From Bacteroidales bacterium (GTDB lineage: Bacteria > Bacteroidota > Bacteroidia > Bacteroidales > PXBB01), in NCBI GenBank assembly GCA_028698995.1, contig JAQVVM010000045.1, positions 1-39,113 of the forward strand: DNA of 39,113 nt. The letters run 5' to 3'. Positions within the stretch are counted from its first letter, which is position 1; every line of letters begins with the position of its first letter. Below the pieces are notes generated by a model, which did no database searches, was not told where the DNA came from, and was given only the letters and a program-made list of their open reading frames with translations. The position numbers and the translations under genes were made by a program. This document shows positions 34,947 through 39,113 of the stretch, piece after piece.

Positions 34947-37200
34947 AAGTTTTTTAATATCATGCTTGTTGAGCGTCTTTTTCTTTGCTTCAGAAAAAAA
35001 ATCCTATTGTCAGTCATTTTATGATTTGAATACGGTTCAAAACATAGAACTTTATTTCAGTAGTTCTAACTGGGATTATATGATGGATACTGCCAAAGCA
35101 GGATCCGAAAGTTATATTATGGCTGACTGGGTGCGTATAAATGGTGTTCAATTAGATTCTGTTGGAGTCAGGTACAAAGGAAATAGTTCATACAGCCCCA
35201 ACAAAATTAAAAACCCCATTCATATTGAACTGGATCATTTTGTCGAAAACAACATTTATGACGGTGTTACAGATATCAAACTTAATAATGGTTTTAAAGA
35301 TCCATCTTTTATCAGAGAAACTATGGCTTATAGTATTGCCCGTACTTATATGGATGCACCAATGGCTAATTATGCGAGATTGTTTATAAATGGCCTCTAT
35401 ATTGGGATTTATACAAATGTTGAATCTGTAACCAAAAAGTTTGTTGAAAATCATTTCTTTTCAAATAATAATGCCTTTTTTAAATGCAATCCGGCTTATT
35501 CCACAAACAGTAAAAGCAATCTTGCTTATATAAGCAGCGACAGTACTGATTATTTCAATAGTTATGAAATAAAGTCTGATAATGGTTGGGGTGATTTGAT
35601 TGCGTTATGTGAAATCTTAAAGTTTACACCAAACGACATCAATGATGTTCTGGATATTGACAGGACCTTATGGATGCACGCATTTAATAACCTGCTGGTC
35701 AATCTTGACAGCTATCTGGGTTCAATTTGCCAAAATTACTATTTGTATAAAGCCTACAACGGAAGCTTTAATCCCATTGTGTGGGATTTAAATGAAGCCT
35801 TTGGTTGCTTTAATAATACAGGCTTAGGGGCACCTCTTAATTTGACGCAGATGCAACAAATGTCGCCATGGTTACACCTTTCCAATACCGATAGACCTTT
35901 GTTGCAACGTCTTCTCAATATCCCCATTTATAAAAAAATGTATTTGGCGCACTACAAAACAATTTTCAACGAGTATTTTCAAAATGATTATTACCTTGCT
36001 TTGGCCGATTCATTTCAACAGATTATTGATTCATCTGTGTTTGCAGATACTTACAAATTGTATTCTTATGCGGATTTTAGTAACAATATAACTCAGAACA
36101 TTCAAACCGGTATGGGTTCAATTCCGGGTATTTCTGTGCTTATGAGTCCCCGAAAAAATTATCTTAACAACCATGTTGATATGCAATTACTGCAACCGGT
36201 AATTTCAAATGCCGTTTGTGCCGATACAAACCTTATCGTAAGTGATACAGCTGCTTTCAAAGTTCATGTGAATGATGCACTTTCTGTCTATTTCGGTTTC
36301 AGATACAACCAAACCCAAAGATTCACCCGTGTTTTGATGTTTGACGATGGTCAGCACCAAGATGAACTTGCAGGTGACTCGATTTATGGCGTTCAGATAC
36401 CCGTCATGTCAACAAATTTAGAGTATTATATCTATGCCGAAAATGCAAATGCAGGCAGGTTCCTCCCTGAAAGGGCTGAATTTGAATTTTTTAACCAAAG
36501 TTTCGGCAGTCAGATGATTTCTCAGGGAGATGTTGTGATAAATGAATTCATGGCTGTCAACAACAGCATAATTTCCAATGCCAACAATCAGTATGACGAT
36601 TGGATTGAATTGTTTAATAATACAAACAATGCTATAAGCCTTGATGGGCTTTATCTTTCAGATAATTTCAGTCTCCCGCAAAAGTGGCAGCTCCCTTATA
36701 ATGCTACAATTCCTCCCAATGGCTATCTGCTGATATGGGCCAGCGAAGATAGCAATCCAAATGAACTTCATGCTCCTTTCAAACTATCCGGAAGTGGTGA
36801 AAGGATAATCCTTTCTTATGAAAATGGTTTTGTTGTTGATAGCCTGAGCTTCCCCCTTCAGACTGCAGATATTGCTTATGGCCGTTATCCAAACGGCACC
36901 GGAGCCTTTACATTTTTGCACCCGACTCCCTTGGCCACAAATACGCCTCTTGAAATTATGGAACATAATAAAAACGAATTCTTTTCTGTGTTTCCAAATC
37001 CCACCCAGAGTGTGTTTAGTATTGTCAGCAATAAGGTTCTATTAAATTCAGTAGCTGTTTTTGATATCCATGGAAGGATGCTGTTTCATGAAGTTGACTT
37101 AAACCTCGACAGGATTAACATTGATGTGGAAAATTTTGAGGATGGCATTTATTTTATTTTTGTAAATGATATTTACGTGTTGAAACTTTTGAAACAGTAA
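34939..37200 (+). CDS. CotH-kinase-like T9SS-secreted protein with lamin-tail domain
   Basis: The protein has 753 residues. A signal peptide (about 1-24) is followed by a CotH kinase-like domain (about 32-380) with VGVRYKGNSSYSP (75-87), KNPIHIELD, NGLYIGIYTNVE, and NPIVWDLNEAFG (278-289, metal-binding DLNEAFG). A beta-rich stretch leads to a lamin-tail domain (about 530-660: VVINEFMAVN, DDWIELFNNTN, GYLLIWASED). A Por-type sorting domain ends it (about 680-753: SVFPNPTQSVFSI, FEDGIYFIFV). CotH of spore formers is an atypical protein kinase; secreted bacterial versions are little studied. The start overlaps the kinase gene by 8 bp, so the two are translationally linked. Confidence 0.9.
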   Translation: MNRSFLISCLLSVFFFASEKKSYCQSFYDLNTVQNIELYFSSSNWDYMMDTAKAGSESYIMADWVRINGVQLDSVGVRYKGNSSYSPNKIKNPIHIELDHFVENNIYDGVTDIKLNNGFKDPSFIRETMAYSIARTYMDAPMANYARLFINGLYIGIYTNVESVTKKFVENHFFSNNNAFFKCNPAYSTNSKSNLAYISSDSTDYFNSYEIKSDNGWGDLIALCEILKFTPNDINDVLDIDRTLWMHAFNNLLVNLDSYLGSICQNYYLYKAYNGSFNPIVWDLNEAFGCFNNTGLGAPLNLTQMQQMSPWLHLSNTDRPLLQRLLNIPIYKKMYLAHYKTIFNEYFQNDYYLALADSFQQIIDSSVFADTYKLYSYADFSNNITQNIQTGMGSIPGISVLMSPRKNYLNNHVDMQLLQPVISNAVCADTNLIVSDTAAFKVHVNDALSVYFGFRYNQTQRFTRVLMFDDGQHQDELAGDSIYGVQIPVMSTNLEYYIYAENANAGRFLPERAEFEFFNQSFGSQMISQGDVVINEFMAVNNSIISNANNQYDDWIELFNNTNNAISLDGLYLSDNFSLPQKWQLPYNATIPPNGYLLIWASEDSNPNELHAPFKLSGSGERIILSYENGFVVDSLSFPLQTADIAYGRYPNGTGAFTFLHPTPLATNTPLEIMEHNKNEFFSVFPNPTQSVFSIVSNKVLLNSVAVFDIHGRMLFHEVDLNLDRINIDVENFEDGIYFIFVNDIYVLKLLKQ

Positions 37201-37290
37201 TTTCCGAAATGGGAAATAAAAAGTTTTTGATGTTTTTCCTATCCAAGTAAAAAAACTCTTAAGTTTGTAAAAATTTTGTAAAACAAGTAC

Positions 37291-38010
37291 ATGATTGTAG
37301 ATATTTTTATTCCTTGTTATATAGATCAGGTATATCCGGAAACGGGTATGAACATGGTTAAGGTGTTAGAACACCTTGATGTTGGTGTTAACTACAATCC
37401 TAAACAAACCTGTTGTGGTCAGATGGCCTTCAATAGCGGATTCTGGGATGAAGCTAAAGCACTGGGCGAAAAATTTATCAATGAATTTACAAACGACCGC
37501 TATATCGTATGCCCTTCGGCTTCCTGTGTTGGAATGGTCAGAAATTATTACCCCATCCTTTTTCATAACACAGCTTTGCATAACGAATACAAGGTTATCA
37601 GAAAAAATATTTATGAGTTCACCGATTTCCTTGTCAATGTGCTCAAAGTAACCAAAGTAGGTGCAAAATTCGAGAAAGTAGTAACTTATCATGAGTCGTG
37701 TGCAGCAAGAAGAGAATATGGTCTCACAGATCAACCACTGGTTTTATTGCGTAATGTTCAAGGTCTTGAAATAAGGGAAATGAAGGAGATTGAAACCTGT
37801 TGCGGATTTGGAGGTACTTTTTCCATTAAACATGAACCCATTTCTACTGCTATGGCCCAGCAAAAAGTTGAGAATGCCCTGCAAACAGAAGCCGAATATA
37901 TAATTTCTACCGAAGCTTCCTGTCTGATGCATCTCGAAGGCTATATCAATAAAAACAAAATCCCAATAAAAACCATGCATATTGCTGATATCCTTGCACA
38001 GGGTTATTAG
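37291..38010 (+). CDS. lutA: LutA/LldE-like Fe-S binding protein
   Basis: The protein has 239 residues, the normal LutA length. It carries two CCG domains: C9 with TCCGQMAFNSG (41-43) and C74/C79; then C137 with TCCGFGGTFS (170-175) and C211. LutA is part of the LutABC L-lactate oxidation complex, and CCG domains also occur in heterodisulfide reductase and glycolate oxidase. No lutB or lutC follows: the next feature is a tRNA. The partner subunits must be elsewhere, or the protein acts in another complex. A -7-like TAAGTTTG lies at 37260-37267 with no -33 at the right distance. Confidence 0.85.
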   Translation: MIVDIFIPCYIDQVYPETGMNMVKVLEHLDVGVNYNPKQTCCGQMAFNSGFWDEAKALGEKFINEFTNDRYIVCPSASCVGMVRNYYPILFHNTALHNEYKVIRKNIYEFTDFLVNVLKVTKVGAKFEKVVTYHESCAARREYGLTDQPLVLLRNVQGLEIREMKEIETCCGFGGTFSIKHEPISTAMAQQKVENALQTEAEYIISTEASCLMHLEGYINKNKIPIKTMHIADILAQGY

Positions 38011-38072
38011 TGAAGACTAAGCCTGAGGCGGCCTATAGGGAAATTGTAATCTTTTTTCATTTTTTTTTCATT

Positions 38073-38106
38073 TTTGTTTTTGGTTATTAAAATTTAATTA
38101 CTTTTG
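38073..38106 (+). promoter_or_regulatory. Candidate tRNA promoter
   Basis: TACTTTTG (38099-38106) fits the -7 consensus, and TTTG at 38073-38076 lies 22 bp upstream as -33. The tRNA begins 5 bp downstream of the -7 box, so transcription would start at or near its first base. Confidence 0.55.
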
Positions 38107-38110
38107 CAGC

Positions 38111-38195
38111 GGAGAGATGGCAGAGTGGTCTATTGCGGTAGTCTTGAAAACTATTGGGTGTAACAGCCCCGGGGGTTCGAATCCCTCTCTCTCCG
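38111..38195 (+). tRNA. tRNA-Ser (UGA anticodon)
   Basis: The 85-nt gene has a 7-bp acceptor stem GGAGAGA/TCTCTCC with discriminator G, anticodon loop CTTGAAA (anticodon TGA) closed by GTAGT/ACTAT, a long class II variable arm, and T-loop GGTTCGAATCC. The CCA end is not encoded. A terminator follows 17 bp later. Confidence 0.97.
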
Positions 38196-38211
38196 CAACC
38201 ACCTCAAAATC

Positions 38212-38237
38212 AAGCCCTTCGCAGAAGGGCTTTTTTA
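38212..38237 (+). terminator. Intrinsic terminator of the tRNA gene
   Basis: The stem AAGCCCTTC/GAAGGGCTT with loop GCA is followed by a T run. It is well formed and placed directly behind the tRNA. Confidence 0.9.
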
Positions 38238-38297
38238 TTTCAGCCCACCGCAACCACGAAAATTTATTTTCGCATGGCGAAGGTGGGCTGAAATAAA
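38234..38297. repeat. Nested inverted repeat after the tRNA terminator
   Basis: The outer 16-bp arms TTTATTTCAGCCCACC (38234-38249) and GGTGGGCTGAAATAAA (38282-38297) are perfectly complementary. Inside them a second stem CGAAAAT/ATTTTCG (38257-38263 and 38266-38272) can form. The result is a two-part hairpin of 64 nt that ends about 10 bp before the tandem array. Confidence 0.85.
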
Positions 38298-38307
38298 CAG
38301 GCTTGCA

Positions 38308-39076
38308 TAGCAAGACTGATTTTGAGAAGGTTTAGCCTCCCCTCCGGGATAATGAGTCCCGACATTTAAGTCGGGACGAATAATCCCCTATACAGCAAGA
38401 GTTTGAGTTTGAGTAATGAGGGGAATAGGGTACAATCGGTGAGAAATAAACTGTGTTTTGCGTAGCAAGACTGATTTTGAGAAGGTTTAGCCACCCCCTC
38501 CGGGATAATGAGTCCCGACATTTATGTCGGGACGAATAACCCCTGATACAGCAAGAGTTTGAGTTTGAGTAGTGAGGGGAATAGGGTGCAATCGGTGAGA
38601 AATAAACTGTGTTTTGCGCAGCAAGACTGATTTTGAGAAGGTTTAGCCTCCCCCCCGGGATAATGAGTCCCGACATTTAAGTCGGGACGAATAATCCCCT
38701 ATACAGCAAGAGTTTGAGTTTGAGTTTGAATTTTGAGTAATGAGGGGAATAGGGTACAATCGGTGAGAAATAAACTGTGTTTTGCGCAGCAAGCCTTATT
38801 TTGAGAAGGTTAAGCCTCCCCCTCCGGGATAATGAGTCTCGACAATTAAGTCGGGACGAATAATCCCCTATACAGCAAGAGTTTGAGTTTGAGTAATGAG
38901 GGGAATAGGGTACAATCTGTGAGAAATAAACTGTGTTTTGCGCAGCAAGACTGATTTTGAGAAGGTTAAGCCACCCCCTCCGGGATAATGAGTCCCGACA
39001 TTTAAGTCGGGACGAATAATCCCCTATACAGCAAGAGTTTGAGTTTGAGTAATGAGGAGAATAGGGTACAATCGGA
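38308..39076. repeat. Tandem array of five units of about 156 bp
   Basis: Successive units can be anchored by GAGAAGG at 38324, 38479, 38635, 38803 and 38959, giving spacings of 155, 156, 168 and 156 bp. The longer one comes from an expanded GAGTTTGAGTTTGA microrepeat. Each unit contains a near-perfect stem GTCCCGAC-N6-GTCGGGAC (first copy 38356-38377) and the words CCCTAT and ATAGGG, which may form a second stem. No convincing coding potential is seen; open frames through it are repeat artefacts. The array breaks down after 39076. Confidence 0.92.
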
Positions 39077-39113
39077 AAAGTTCAAAAATAAATAATGTTC
39101 ATGTATTACTGTA

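Noticed and set aside
38332..38676. Minus-strand open frame in the tandem array
   Set aside because: The translation simply repeats itself with the 156-bp period; no start signal or protein domain is seen.
38308..39076. CRISPR array
   Set aside because: The units are about 156 bp and conserved along their whole length; there are no short repeats with unique spacers and no cas genes.
1..39113. Insertion sequences, prophage genes or rRNA genes
   Set aside because: No transposase, integrase, phage structural gene or rRNA segment was recognised on either strand.

Overview
The window looks like chromosomal DNA of a low-GC Bacteroidota organism. Four things point there: three large secreted proteins end in Por-type (type IX secretion, T9SS) sorting domains; several upstream regions carry the Bacteroidota promoter pattern TTTG - about 20 bp - TAnnTTTG; translation starts lack strong Shine-Dalgarno sites; and the gene families are typical (DUF5916 barrel, Bacteroidota-type CdaA, LptE beside a sigma-54 activator, a PorE/OmpA-like protein, separate pyrB and pyrI). 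I cannot name the species.

Layout. (1) 1-4991: sucC on the minus strand, a promoter firing out of the left edge, then a DUF5916 outer-membrane protein and a metallo-beta-lactamase (MBL) fold hydrolase on the plus strand. (2) 4992-5863: AT-rich repeat clusters around a small four-helix-bundle gene. (3) 5864-14986, all minus strand: a sigma-54 activator with lptE ending at a strong terminator; an operon of a T9SS-secreted endonuclease I, the c-di-AMP synthase cdaA and a TrmJ-like RNA methylase; and a 1258-residue T9SS protein that appears to join a beta-propeller-like repeat region to a papain-like cysteine protease core. (4) 15114-22343, plus strand: aroC, an AsmA-like protein, a PorE-like OmpA protein, pcm and a second MBL hydrolase. 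(5) 22344-25290: a two-gene restriction-modification cassette (TSPPY methyltransferase and NotI-like nuclease) between two imperfect palindromes that resemble integron attC sites. (6) 25291-27005, minus strand: a GT2 glycosyltransferase and a SAM methyltransferase. (7) 27246-30750: a cyclic-2,3-diphosphoglycerate-synthetase-like GTPase, a terminator that may act as a pyrBI attenuator, pyrB, pyrI and a third MBL hydrolase. (8) 30909-38010: a cytosolic hybrid histidine kinase overlapping a T9SS CotH-kinase protein, then a lone LutA-like Fe-S protein. (9) 38073-39113: tRNA-Ser(UGA), its terminator, a nested hairpin, and a tandem array of five units of about 156 bp.

Most genes are housekeeping or cell-envelope. 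The parts that look accessory are the restriction cassette with its palindromes, the repeat-flanked four-helix-bundle gene, the T9SS protease-like protein, and the tandem array after the tRNA. The best candidates for something undescribed are the palindrome-bounded restriction cassette, the protease architecture, and the possible coupling of GTPase translation to pyrBI transcription.
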